Origin: Caulobacter flavus
Lineage (GTDB): Bacteria; Pseudomonadota; Alphaproteobacteria; Caulobacterales; Caulobacteraceae
Reading direction: 5' to 3'
DNA: 64,000 nt
Assembly (NCBI RefSeq): GCF_003722335.1
Contig: NZ_CP026100.1
Location: 682,001-746,000 of the forward strand
This document shows positions 1 through 7,989 of the stretch, in pieces. The stretch's first letter is position 1. Each line of letters starts with the position of its first letter. The position numbers and the translations under genes are program-made. The notes beneath the pieces were generated by a model. The model worked only from the letters and a program-made list of their open reading frames with translations. It was not told the origin of the DNA and did no database searches.

Positions 1-1652
1 TGATGATCTACCGCTTCGGCGACGACGAGGCCGGCGAGGTGGTCGGCGAGGACCGCGCCCAGCACCTGAAGAGCTTCCTGAACCATCGCTTCCCCGGCTC
101 GGACATCCCCCGGCAGGCCCGCGCCCTCTATGTGCGCAACCTGGTGCGGGTGATCCCCGACTGCGGCTACGTCCCCGCCCCGCTGGAACCCGCGCCGGAG
201 GTCCCGCTCGACATGAGCGATCTGGCCCTGCGCAGCGTCTCGCCGGTGCACATGCAGTACATGCGCAACATGGGCGTGGCCGCCTCGGCCTCGGTGTCGA
301 TCGTCAAGGACGGCCGCCTGTGGGGCCTGGTGGCCTGCCACCACGACAGCCCCCACACCCTGCCCTACGAAATCCGCGCCGCCTGCCGCGCGCTCGCCGG
401 GGGCCTCGCCCGCCAGATCAAGGCCAAGGAGGAGGCCGAGACCTGGCGCGAGAAGCTGCGCCTGCGGGCCCTGGGCGACGACCTCGCCGCCGTGCTGGCC
501 CAGTCCGACGTCGGCGACCTGTCGCTCGAGGAGCACGCCGACGACCTGGTCGCCCTGGGCGAAGCGGACGGCGTGGCGGTGTTCCGCGACGACCGCATCG
601 AGACGGCCGGCAAGACCCCGCCGCACACGGCGCTGGCCATGCTGCGCGACTGGCTTCTGGACGTCGACGCTGGCGGCGTGATCGCCACGGACCGCAGCGA
701 GAACGTCTTCCCCGGCGCGGGCGCCTTCAGGAGCTGGGCCTCGGGCCTGATGGGCGTTGTGATCGAGCGCGCGCCGCTGCTGGCCGTGCTGTGGACCCGC
801 GCCGAGGAGGTCGAGGTCGTGCGCTGGGCCGGCGATCCCTACCGCACCGCCAAGGCGGCCGGCGGCGACGGCGCCCTGACGCCCCGCGCCTCGTTCGACG
901 CCTGGACCGAGACCGTCCGCGGCCGATCGCGCCCTTGGAGCAGCTCCCAGACCGAAGCCGCCCTACGGCTGCGCCAGGACCTTCTGGACCTGCGCCGCGC
1001 CCGTCGCACGGCCGAGCTGAACAGCCAGCTGCGCGCCACGCTGGACGACAAGGACGACCTGCTGCGGCAGAAGGACTTCCTGCTGCGCGAGGTGAACCAC
1101 CGGGTGCAGAACAGCCTGGCCCTGGCCGCCGGCTTCCTGACCATCCAGATGAAGGCCATCGAGGATCCGGCCGCCCGCGCGCCGCTCGAGGAGGCCAGCC
1201 GCCGCCTGACCGCCGTGGGCCTCGTGCACCGCCGGCTCTATCGCGGCGACCAGCTGGAGACCGTCTCGCTCGACCGCTACCTCGTGGAGCTGGCCGAGGA
1301 GCTGGTGGAATCGCTGGGCCAGGAATGGAGCCGCATGGTCCGCGTCGACGCCGCTCCGGCCACCGTCTCCACCGACAAGGCCGTGACCATCGGCCTGGTC
1401 GTCACCGAACTGGTGATCAACGCGGTCAAGTACGCCTATGGCGGCCGGCCGGGCCGGGTGGACATCGGCCTCACCGAACAGGGCGGGCGCGTGCGCATCT
1501 CGGTCGCCGACCAGGGCGGCGGCAAGCAGGGTCCGCGCGTCGGCTTCGGCAGCAAGATGATGGACGCCATGGTCCGCCAGCTGGCCGGAACCCTGGCCTA
1601 TCACGACAACAGTCCCGGCGTGCGGGCGGAACTGGACGCCCCGGCGGGGTAG
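1..1652 (+). CDS. Bacteriophytochrome sensor histidine kinase (5' end outside window)
   Basis: Red/far-red photoreceptor kinase that binds a bilin and passes signal by His phosphorylation. The reading frame is open from the window edge, so the N-terminal PAS domain, with the bilin-binding Cys expected there, is missing. Residues about 1-140 (counting from position 3) are the GAF core with the PGSDIP motif (family PxSDIP) and a histidine-containing bilin pocket ending in LVACHH. About 150-330 is the PHY domain with the tongue PRASF motif. About 355-430 is a HisKA_2-type dimerisation domain with phospho-acceptor H366 in REVNHRVQ, followed by a HATPase_c domain with the N box near VVTELVINAVKYA. 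The HisKA_2 type is common in alphaproteobacterial phytochromes. The family is clear; the partner regulator is not in view. Confidence 0.9.
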   Translation, partial: MIYRFGDDEAGEVVGEDRAQHLKSFLNHRFPGSDIPRQARALYVRNLVRVIPDCGYVPAPLEPAPEVPLDMSDLALRSVSPVHMQYMRNMGVAASASVSIVKDGRLWGLVACHHDSPHTLPYEIRAACRALAGGLARQIKAKEEAETWREKLRLRALGDDLAAVLAQSDVGDLSLEEHADDLVALGEADGVAVFRDDRIETAGKTPPHTALAMLRDWLLDVDAGGVIATDRSENVFPGAGAFRSWASGLMGVVIERAPLLAVLWTRAEEVEVVRWAGDPYRTAKAAGGDGALTPRASFDAWTETVRGRSRPWSSSQTEAALRLRQDLLDLRRARRTAELNSQLRATLDDKDDLLRQKDFLLREVNHRVQNSLALAAGFLTIQMKAIEDPAARAPLEEASRRLTAVGLVHRRLYRGDQLETVSLDRYLVELAEELVESLGQEWSRMVRVDAAPATVSTDKAVTIGLVVTELVINAVKYAYGGRPGRVDIGLTEQGGRVRISVADQGGGKQGPRVGFGSKMMDAMVRQLAGTLAYHDNSPGVRAELDAPAG

Positions 1653-1666
1653 GCCGCCGCCGGACC

Positions 1667-2050
1667 TCAGGTCGCCAGCGGCCCGCGGGTCGTCCGCCGC
1701 GGCGACGGACCGTAGGCGTTGGGCTCCGCCGATCCCGGAACCAGGGCCAGGACGACGAGGCCGACCAAGCCGACCACCGGGACCAGCACGGCGAGCGCCA
1801 GCCACCAAGCCGAGAAACCCAGATCCTGCAGACGGCGCGCGGCGCCGGCCATGGCCACGAGAATGGCGGCCAGGCCCAGGCCCAACGCGACAAGGTCGAA
1901 GGCCAGCAGCGCGGCCTGCTGCAGCACGCCCATGCCCATCAGGAACAGCGGCGTTCCCAGCAGCGCCAGACCCGGCAGCAGCAGCCAGACCGTGCCGAGA
2001 AAATCGATACGGTCGCCCCGGCCATTGAAATCGAACCAAGCCCTCATCAT
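1667..2050 (-). CDS. DUF805 family inner-membrane protein
   Basis: Small polytopic membrane protein of 127 aa with about four hydrophobic segments. The DUF805 hallmarks are visible: an N-terminal FDFNGRGDRIDF stretch, a central ARRLQDLGFSAWW motif and the C-terminal PGSAEPNAYG signature. The biochemical role of the family is unknown. It is convergent with the phytochrome gene (14 bp between stops) and divergent from rpoH, sharing the 320-bp region between them. Two adjacent ATG codons (2050 and 2047) could serve as start; the first is taken. Confidence 0.85.
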   Translation of the reverse strand: MMRAWFDFNGRGDRIDFLGTVWLLLPGLALLGTPLFLMGMGVLQQAALLAFDLVALGLGLAAILVAMAGAARRLQDLGFSAWWLALAVLVPVVGLVGLVVLALVPGSAEPNAYGPSPRRTTRGPLAT

Positions 2051-2371
2051 TCGCCGACGCTCCAGAGCCTCAATTCAAGATTGCATTATAGGTTTATGAG
2101 CGTAAATTTCTACTCGCAAGTCCTTTTTACGCGGGGATCCGCATCGCGGCGCCGCGCATTGCAAACCCTCTTGCCATTTTGAGAATGATCGTTCATTTTT
2201 TTGAGAATGAACGTTCATTCCGCCATCGAAATGTCCAATACCTGAGCCAGGGTGTCGGACATTACAAATGCGTTATCGCCCTTACCTTCGCCGCAACCCG
2301 TACCTATCTCACCCATTCGAAAGTGGGCTCCGGACGCCAGGTTGGCGCCCAGCCCAGGGGATGTTGAACTC
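2051..2371. promoter_or_regulatory. rpoH / DUF805 divergent regulatory region
   Basis: This 321-bp gene-free stretch is clearly more AT-rich than its surroundings. It holds two palindromes of the GAATGA-N-CGTTCATT type (2183-2198 and 2205-2220). An open frame continues upstream of the chosen rpoH start to 2252, but the extra 40 codons do not resemble sigma-32. No promoter could be assigned with confidence. Confidence 0.5.
2183..2220. promoter_or_regulatory. Tandem palindromic operators upstream of rpoH
   Basis: Two copies of an inverted repeat lie 22 bp apart, close to two helical turns. The downstream copy, GAATGAACGTTCATTC at 2205-2220, is a perfect 16-bp palindrome. The upstream copy at 2183-2198 differs at two positions. 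Each is preceded by TTTTGA, so a 21-nt unit is directly repeated. The shape matches operators of TetR-family regulators; fatty-acid-responsive FadR of Bacillus uses a similar TGAATGA...TCATTCA site. No regulator gene is adjacent. Confidence 0.6.
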
Positions 2372-3259
2372 ATGGCTGTGAATTCCTTGTCGGTGATGTC
2401 GCCGGACGGCGGCCTGTCGCGCTACCTGACCGAAATCCGCAAGTTTCCGATGCTGGCGAAGGACGAGGAGTTCATGCTCGCCCAGCGCTGGAAAGAGCAC
2501 CAGGACAGCGACGCCGCGCACAAGATGGTCACCAGCCACCTGCGCCTCGTGGCCAAGATCGCCATGGGCTATCGCGGCTATGGCCTGCCGATCGGCGAGG
2601 TGATCTCCGAAGGCAATGTCGGCCTGATGCAGGCGGTCAAGAAGTTCGAGCCCGAGAAGGGTTTCCGCCTGGCCACCTACGCCATGTGGTGGATCCGCGC
2701 CTCGATCCAGGAATACATCCTGCGTTCTTGGTCGCTGGTGAAGATGGGCACGACCGCCGCGCAGAAGAAGCTGTTCTTCAACCTGCGCAAGGCCAAGAGC
2801 CAGATCGCCGCCTTCCAGGACGGCGACCTGCGCCCCGACCAGGTCAGCTACATCGCCACCAAGCTGGGCGTGCTCGACAGCGAGGTCATCTCGATGAACC
2901 GCCGCCTGGGCGGTCCGGACGCCTCGCTGAACGCGCCGCTGCGCGCCGACGGCGAAAGCGAGTGGCAGGACTGGCTGGCCGACGACGACCAGGTCTCCCA
3001 AGAGACCGTGGTCGCCGAGAACCAGGAAAAGTCGCTGCGCATGACCCTCCTGGAGGAGGCCATGGTCGAGCTGACCGATCGTGAGCGCCACATTCTTACC
3101 GAGCGTCGCCTGAAGGACGATCCGACCACCCTGGAAGACCTGGCCGCCCAGTACGGCGTCAGCCGCGAACGGGTCCGCCAGATCGAGGTTCGCGCCTTCG
3201 AGAAGCTGCAGAAGTCCATGCGCGAGGCGGCCGTCGCCAAGAACATGGTCGAGGCGTAA
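2372..3259 (+). CDS. rpoH: RNA polymerase sigma-32 factor
   Basis: Heat-shock sigma factor that directs core RNA polymerase to chaperone and protease promoters. The start at ATG 2372 gives 295 aa, normal for alphaproteobacterial RpoH. Region 2 carries the core-binding and -10 recognition segment with GFRLATYAMWWIRASIQEY, followed by the RpoH box (AQKKLFFNLRKAK) that separates sigma-32 from sigma-70. Region 4 at the C-terminus has a helix-turn-helix in AAQYGVSRERVRQIE. The gene stands alone, followed by a terminator. Control may act through the palindromes at 2183-2220. Confidence 0.97.
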   Translation: MAVNSLSVMSPDGGLSRYLTEIRKFPMLAKDEEFMLAQRWKEHQDSDAAHKMVTSHLRLVAKIAMGYRGYGLPIGEVISEGNVGLMQAVKKFEPEKGFRLATYAMWWIRASIQEYILRSWSLVKMGTTAAQKKLFFNLRKAKSQIAAFQDGDLRPDQVSYIATKLGVLDSEVISMNRRLGGPDASLNAPLRADGESEWQDWLADDDQVSQETVVAENQEKSLRMTLLEEAMVELTDRERHILTERRLKDDPTTLEDLAAQYGVSRERVRQIEVRAFEKLQKSMREAAVAKNMVEA

Positions 3260-3283
3260 CCGCCCTTCCTCTGCTAAGAGAAC

Positions 3284-3314
3284 GGCCGTCGCGACCCCGT
3301 CGCGGCGGCCTTTT
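3284..3314 (+). terminator. Rho-independent terminator of rpoH
   Basis: A stem of ten pairs (3284-3293 with 3301-3310, one G-T wobble) is followed by TTTT, 24 bp after the rpoH stop. Confidence 0.75.
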
Positions 3315-3431
3315 CGTATCGACAGCGTCGCCGGAGCGTCACAAACGGCCTTTTCCTCGCCGCCGACGCGCTCTAAGAGCCTCGCCTTCGATTTTTCCGG
3401 CGCTTTCACCGCGCCAATTCAAAGACTTCCC

Positions 3432-3914
3432 ATGACCCGTCACGAACTGAAGACCTGGCCGCAGTATTTCGCCGCCGTGCGCTCGGGCAAGAAGCGCTTC
3501 GAGATCCGCCGCAACGACCGCGAATTCAAGGTCGGCGACGTGCTGGTGCTGCGCGAATTCGATCCCGAACAGGACGTCTACACCGGCCAGACCGAAGAGC
3601 GTCAGATCACCTTCCTGCTGTCGGAAGAAGACTACGGCGTCATCCACGGCTTCGTGGCCATCGGCTTCGGCGACGTGGTGCATCACCCGAGCGCCGCCGA
3701 GGACCACCCGCTGACCGCCGCCGAACTGGCCGAGTGGCACGAGACCGCGGCCGCCAACGCCGCCCTGCGCGGCGAAGAGGCCCGCCGGGTGTCGAAGTCC
3801 TACGTGGCCACCAACATGAGCGTCGCCGCCGACCGCCACGGCGCCGTCGCCGCCCTCGCCGAAACCGACGCGGCCTTCCACGCCGCCGCCGCGCGCATCA
3901 TCCGCAAGGGCTGA
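3432..3914 (+). CDS. DUF3850 (ASCH/PUA-like) domain protein
   Basis: Protein of 160 aa. Residues about 3-82 match the DUF3850 domain of the ASCH superfamily, a PUA-like fold thought to bind RNA: HELKTWPQYFAAVRSGKKRFEIRRNDR, then KVGDVLVLREFD and a closing GFVAIGFGDV strand. The C-terminal half is Ala-rich and probably helical, without a recognised domain. DUF3850 proteins are frequent on phages but also occur chromosomally. It is monocistronic, between the rpoH terminator and a dispersed palindromic repeat. The substrate is unknown. Confidence 0.85.
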   Translation: MTRHELKTWPQYFAAVRSGKKRFEIRRNDREFKVGDVLVLREFDPEQDVYTGQTEERQITFLLSEEDYGVIHGFVAIGFGDVVHHPSAAEDHPLTAAELAEWHETAAANAALRGEEARRVSKSYVATNMSVAADRHGAVAALAETDAAFHAAAARIIRKG

Positions 3915-3923
3915 GCTCCTCTT

Positions 3924-3962
3924 CTCCCGTCATCCCCGCCCTTGTGGCGGGAATGACGGGAG
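3924..3962. repeat. Palindromic intergenic repeat, family B copy 1
   Basis: A 39-bp near-perfect inverted repeat with arms CTCCCGTCATCCCCGCC and GGCGGGAATGACGGGAG. The same element occurs at 63503-63539 with the arm TCCCGTCATTCCCGCC, so it is a dispersed family and not a simple terminator. Confidence 0.8.
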
Positions 3963-3998
3963 CTTGAAGGCTATACCGGCTTCCCAAGGCCACCAGTC

Positions 3999-4157
3999 TC
4001 AATCAACTTTTGGCTGCTCTCTCTCGCCGAGATCGACCCTGGGCTCATCGAAGAAGTCGTCCCACGACGCGACCGGAGGCTTAGTGGCGCGCTCGCCTTC
4101 GGGCCGAGCGGCATCTTCAAGCGATTGGGCAACCTGCGATCCGCTGATCCTGGTCAT
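3999..4157 (-). pseudogene. Possible VapB/AbrB-type antitoxin remnant
   Basis: A 52-codon frame from ATG 4157 ends in SWDDFFDEPRVDLGEREQP. This tail resembles the toxin-binding C-terminus of a class of VapB-like antitoxins (WDDFF...DRxQP). The N-terminal part should be a swapped-hairpin AbrB DNA-binding domain (SGxSQAVRLPKxF...), but only vague echoes remain (RISGSQVAQSL, PEGERAT) and the length is about 20 residues short. No toxin gene follows towards lower coordinates. It reads as a decayed orphan antitoxin. An alternative is an unrelated small ORF with a chance resemblance. Confidence 0.4.
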
Positions 4158-4188
4158 GTGGCGCTCCAGCACGAGCGCATCATAGCAT

Positions 4189-5091
4189 CTACGGTCGCCT
4201 CTCGCGCGCGGCCCTAACCCCACCTAGGATCGCCTCGGTCACGAAACCGGGGTCTTCGTGCGGCAGGCCATGGCCCGCCGAGGGCGCAATGACCTGGGTC
4301 GCGCGGGGAGACAGGGCCAGGAATCCTTTCTGCAGGTCCTGGGTCACCGCTTCCAGCTCGACTGACAGAGGCTCGGGCAGGTCCGGAACCATCCGCCATT
4401 TCGGACTGTGGGTCGCCACCACTACCGGCTTGTCGCCGAGCGAGCGCAACTCGCGGGCCTGGCCGTTGCTGGCGGCGACGTCGAGATTTTCCGGATTGAG
4501 GCTGGGATCGCGCGGCATCCGCGTGAGAAAGCCGCGCGCGTCGGACAGCGGCTTGGGCTCGCCCGGCGTCGCGGCCGGCAGCCTGGCCAGCCAAGCCTCC
4601 ATCTGGTCGGGATGGGTCGAGGAAATCAGCACCAGCCCGGCCGTCTCTTCGGGGTAGCGGGCGGCGAAGACCTGGGCGTGCAGGCCGCCGATCGAGTGCC
4701 CGGCCAGCAGGAACGGCGGCGCGATCCTGGCCGCGCGCAGGGCGGCCTCAAGGTCGGCGGCCGCGTCGGCGCTGGTCCGAGGCTCGCCCGCTGGAGCCGG
4801 GTCGCTGCCGCCCAAGCCCGCGCGGTCGTAGAGGCAGACCCGGGTGGTTTGCGACACCCGCGCGGCGATGCGGCGCCAGGCCTCGTCCTCGACCGGCGCC
4901 ATACCCATGCCGGCGTCGACGACCACGGTCGGAGCGCCCTGGCCCTGGCCCGGGCCCAGGCAGAAGAGGCGGATCATCCGCCCGCCGCCGACGTCGAAGC
5001 GCCCGTCCTGGGCCAGGGCCGATCCGGCTAAGGTCCCTGACACGATGGCAGGCATGACGGCGGCCAGGGCGAACATTCGGCGCATCGCCAT
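4189..5091 (-). CDS. Secreted alpha/beta hydrolase
   Basis: Alpha/beta-hydrolase fold protein of 300 aa with an N-terminal signal peptide (MRRMFALAAVMPAIV..., cleavage near ALA-QDG), so probably periplasmic. The oxyanion region PTVVVDAGMG is followed by VCLYDRAGLGGSD and the nucleophile elbow GHSIGG near residue 130. A late APSAGHGLPHED segment supplies the catalytic His, and the acid residue lies between. The start lies 2 bp beyond the stop of the upstream MFS gene, so the two form an operon. The substrate is unknown; export or detoxification of an ester is one reading. Confidence 0.85.
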   Translation of the reverse strand: MAMRRMFALAAVMPAIVSGTLAGSALAQDGRFDVGGGRMIRLFCLGPGQGQGAPTVVVDAGMGMAPVEDEAWRRIAARVSQTTRVCLYDRAGLGGSDPAPAGEPRTSADAAADLEAALRAARIAPPFLLAGHSIGGLHAQVFAARYPEETAGLVLISSTHPDQMEAWLARLPAATPGEPKPLSDARGFLTRMPRDPSLNPENLDVAASNGQARELRSLGDKPVVVATHSPKWRMVPDLPEPLSVELEAVTQDLQKGFLALSPRATQVIAPSAGHGLPHEDPGFVTEAILGGVRAARERRP

Positions 5092-5093
5092 CG

Positions 5094-6422
5094 CTACACG
5101 CCCCCCTCGTCACCGCGTTCCAGGCCCGCCAGCGTCGCCTCCTCCGAGGCCTCGGCGGTGCTGACCCGGCTGAGCACGGCCTGGCGCAGGGCGTAGGCCA
5201 GCATAGCCACCAAGATCAGGGCGTTGAGCACGAACGGGGCCCAGCCCACGGCCTCGTAGAGCAGCACGAACAGCGGGGCGACCACCACGTTGAGGCCGTT
5301 GATGGCGGCGATGGCGCCGGCCGCGCCGGCCTGGTCCCTGGCCCCGACCGACAGCGAGGCGCCCGCCGTGAAGCCCGGCCGCGCGAAACCGTAGCCCAGC
5401 GACGACACCGCATAGCCGATGGCGACGCCCGCGTAGTCCGGCGCGAAGGCGACCACCACGTTGCCCAGGGCCGCCACCGCCACGCCCCAGCGCATCAGCT
5501 CGCGCGGGCCCATCGAGAACATCCGGATCAGGCCCCACTGGGCCAGCAGTCCGGCGACCGCGCCGGCGGCCATGGCCAGGGTGATGAAGCCCTGGGCCTT
5601 GATCGGCGCGACGCCCAGCTTGTCGATGATCAGGAAGCCGAGGGTCTGGGTCTGGGCCGTCTGGCAGGTCGCCACGAGGAAGCCGAACAGCAGGAACGGG
5701 GCCAGGCGCGGATCGCGCCACAGGCTGTCGCCCCGCCGCAGCGACGGGAAGGCCAGGCGGGCGCGCGCCAAGGGACGGGCATGCGGCTCGCCGGCGGTGA
5801 TCGGCGGGGTGGTCTCTTCCAGGCCCCGGTGCACGATCCACATCATCACCGCCGCCAGGCCGGCGAAGGCGAACATCGGCCCGGCCAGGCCCACGACCGG
5901 CAGCACGAACAGCGGCGCCAGCAACGGCCCGACCACCGTGCCCAGGCCGAAGGCGCCGGCCAGGGTGGCCATGGCCTGGGTGCGCTCCTCGCGCTTGGTG
6001 CGGTCGGCCAGATAGGCCTGGGTGGCCGGATTGGCGGCCGAGCCGAACAGGCCGAACAGCGCCCGCGCCAGCAGGAACAGCACGAAGACCAGCATCGGCG
6101 GGAAGAAATGCCGCAGGCCCGCGCTGACCACGAAGGCGCACAGGGTCATCGACACGCAGAACCCGCCCAGCCCCAGCAGGATCAGCGGCTTGCGCCCGCG
6201 CACGTCCGAGCGCTTGGCCCAGAACGGCGAGGAGATCGCCCACAGCAGGGCCGACAGCGAGAAGATCGCCGCCACCATGGCGTCGGGAATGCCGATCTGC
6301 CGGCCGATGGCGGGCAGCACCGACAGCATGCCCGTATTGCCCAGCGCCGTGGCCGCCGACACCCCGAACAGGATGGCGAAGGCCCGCCGGTTGACCTGTT
6401 GATCTTGAGCGGCGGCAGACAT
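5094..6422 (-). CDS. MFS transporter (TetA-like, 12 TM)
   Basis: Major facilitator of 442 aa with about twelve membrane spans. Motif A between TM2 and TM3 is visible as FWAKRSDVRGRKPLILLG, and the protein resembles the drug-efflux branch that includes TetA. The start at ATG 6422 (MSAAAQDQ) is chosen because the open frame further upstream gives a charged leader unlike the family. It is the first gene of a two-gene operon with the secreted hydrolase. The substrate cannot be read from the sequence. Confidence 0.88.
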   Translation of the reverse strand: MSAAAQDQQVNRRAFAILFGVSAATALGNTGMLSVLPAIGRQIGIPDAMVAAIFSLSALLWAISSPFWAKRSDVRGRKPLILLGLGGFCVSMTLCAFVVSAGLRHFFPPMLVFVLFLLARALFGLFGSAANPATQAYLADRTKREERTQAMATLAGAFGLGTVVGPLLAPLFVLPVVGLAGPMFAFAGLAAVMMWIVHRGLEETTPPITAGEPHARPLARARLAFPSLRRGDSLWRDPRLAPFLLFGFLVATCQTAQTQTLGFLIIDKLGVAPIKAQGFITLAMAAGAVAGLLAQWGLIRMFSMGPRELMRWGVAVAALGNVVVAFAPDYAGVAIGYAVSSLGYGFARPGFTAGASLSVGARDQAGAAGAIAAINGLNVVVAPLFVLLYEAVGWAPFVLNALILVAMLAYALRQAVLSRVSTAEASEEATLAGLERGDEGGV

Positions 6423-6582
6423 CGAACAAACGTTAGAGTGGGTTCGCGTCCAGGGGAAGGCCTCGCCTTCACCGCCGGGGCGCCGCGCCATCTGGTCGCG
6501 GAATCGGCGCTGGGGTCCGATACCTTGGATTAAGCATTAACGGCGATGATGCCGGCTGAAATCCGCGGGGCTCTCTTTCGTC

Positions 6583-7452
6583 ATGTTCCAGATCATCGGC
6601 ATCGTGCTGCTCTTCGGCCTGGTGTTCGGCAGCTACCTGATGGGCGGCGGCAAGATGGACGTGATCCTTCACGCCGCGCCGCACGAGCTGATGGCCATCC
6701 TGGGGGCGGGCATCGCCGCCTTCCTGATCTCCAACTCGATGACCGTGATCAAGGCCACCGCCGGCGGCTTCGGCAAGATCTTCGCCGGCCCCAAGTGGAA
6801 GGCCAGCGACTATCGCGACCTGCTGTCCTTGCTGTTCCTGCTGACCAAGACGATGAAGTCCAAGGGCGTGATCGCCCTGGAAAGCCACATCGAGAAGCCG
6901 CACGAGAGCTCGATCTTCTCGCGCTACCCCAAGATCTCGAAGGACCACTTCGCCGTCGACTTCATCTGCGACACCCTGCGGATGATGACCATGAACCTGG
7001 AGGATCCCCACCAGGTCGAGGACGCGATGGAAAAGCAGCTCGAGAAGCACCACCACGAGGCGCTCGAGCCGGCCCACGCCCTGCAGTCGATGGCCGACGC
7101 CCTGCCCGCCCTGGGCATCGTCGCCGCCGTGCTGGGCGTCATCAAGACCATGGGCTCGATCACCGAGCCGCCCGCCGTGCTCGGCGGCATGATCGGCGGC
7201 GCGCTGGTCGGCACCTTCCTGGGCGTGTTCATGGCCTATGGCCTGGTCGGCCCGATGGCCGCCCGCCTGCAGGCCGTCGTCAACGAGGACGGGGCCTTCT
7301 ACAAGATCATCCAGGCCGTCCTGGTGGCCCACCTGCACGGCAACGCCGCCCAGATCAGCGTCGAGATCGGCCGTGGCAACGTCCCCAGCGTCCACCAGCC
7401 CAGCTTCATCGAGCTGGAAGAGGCCCTCACCCAGATCCCGAACGAGGCCTGA
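6583..7452 (+). CDS. motA: Flagellar motor stator protein MotA
   Basis: Proton-channel stator subunit that works with MotB to drive the flagellum. The 289 aa hold four membrane segments: about 1-22, 33-55, 165-190 and 200-225. The cytoplasmic loop carries the SKGVIALESHIEKP stretch with the charged residues that contact FliG. The last two helices show the conserved ALPALGIVAAVLGVIKTMG and GGMIGGALVGTFLGVFMAYGLVGP motifs, including the proline near the channel. motB is not adjacent, as in Caulobacter, where the two genes are separate. Confidence 0.97.
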   Translation: MFQIIGIVLLFGLVFGSYLMGGGKMDVILHAAPHELMAILGAGIAAFLISNSMTVIKATAGGFGKIFAGPKWKASDYRDLLSLLFLLTKTMKSKGVIALESHIEKPHESSIFSRYPKISKDHFAVDFICDTLRMMTMNLEDPHQVEDAMEKQLEKHHHEALEPAHALQSMADALPALGIVAAVLGVIKTMGSITEPPAVLGGMIGGALVGTFLGVFMAYGLVGPMAARLQAVVNEDGAFYKIIQAVLVAHLHGNAAQISVEIGRGNVPSVHQPSFIELEEALTQIPNEA

Positions 7453-7541
7453 TCCCTTCGCTTCGTCCGCACACGCCATGATCACGGCGCCGTGATCTTT
7501 GGCTTGCAACGACGCGTGAAAAGCGGTTCCTTGCCATGGTG

Positions 7542-7574
7542 CGGCCCGGCCTCGACGCCGGGCCGTCGCCTTTT
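7542..7574 (+). terminator. Probable terminator after motA
   Basis: A nine-pair stem CGGCCCGGC (7542-7550) with GCCGGGCCG (7557-7565) is followed by a T-rich TCGCCTTTT. It lies between motA and the lipoprotein gene. Confidence 0.55.
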
Positions 7575-7608
7575 CAGGTCGCAAGGCCAGTCGCAAGGAA
7601 CGCCCCCG

Positions 7609-7920
7609 ATGACCACCCAAGTCCTCCGCAAGATCCTGATCGCCGGCGCGGCCATGACCGCCCTGTCGCTGGCCGCCTGCGGCAAGAAGGACGAGGCCCC
7701 CGCCGCCGACGACAAGGCCGCCGCGGCGGCCGCCGCCGGCGCCAGCGAAGTGACCGCCGCCGACGCCGCCGGCGCCGAGGGCCAGGCCATGGCCGACGCC
7801 AACAAGGCCGCCAGCGACGCCGCCGCCGAGCCCGACGCCGTCTCGGCGGCCGAAGCCCCCGGGACCGCCCCGGCCGCCGCTCCGGCCCCGGCCGAAGAAA
7901 AGAAGACCGAGGGCCACTGA
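7609..7920 (+). CDS. Small alanine-rich lipoprotein
   Basis: Protein of 103 aa starting at ATG 7609. It has a type II signal peptide with lipobox LSLAAC (Cys at about residue 24). The mature part is low-complexity, rich in Ala, Glu and Asp, ending in a Pro/Lys-rich tail, with no recognisable domain. It probably sits as an anchored, largely unstructured envelope protein. The terminator follows 28 bp after the stop. Function unknown. Confidence 0.75.
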   Translation: MTTQVLRKILIAGAAMTALSLAACGKKDEAPAADDKAAAAAAAGASEVTAADAAGAEGQAMADANKAASDAAAEPDAVSAAEAPGTAPAAAPAPAEEKKTEGH

Positions 7921-7947
7921 GCCTTCTCTTCCATCTTCGAACGACCG

Positions 7948-7977
7948 AAGGGCCGTCCGCGAGGGCGGCCCTTCTTC
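7948..7977 (+). terminator. Rho-independent terminator of the lipoprotein gene
   Basis: An eleven-position stem AAGGGCCGTCC with GGGCGGCCCTT (one mismatch) is followed by CTTCT, just before the mnmC start. Confidence 0.65.
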
Positions 7978-7989
7978 TATGATGGCCCC

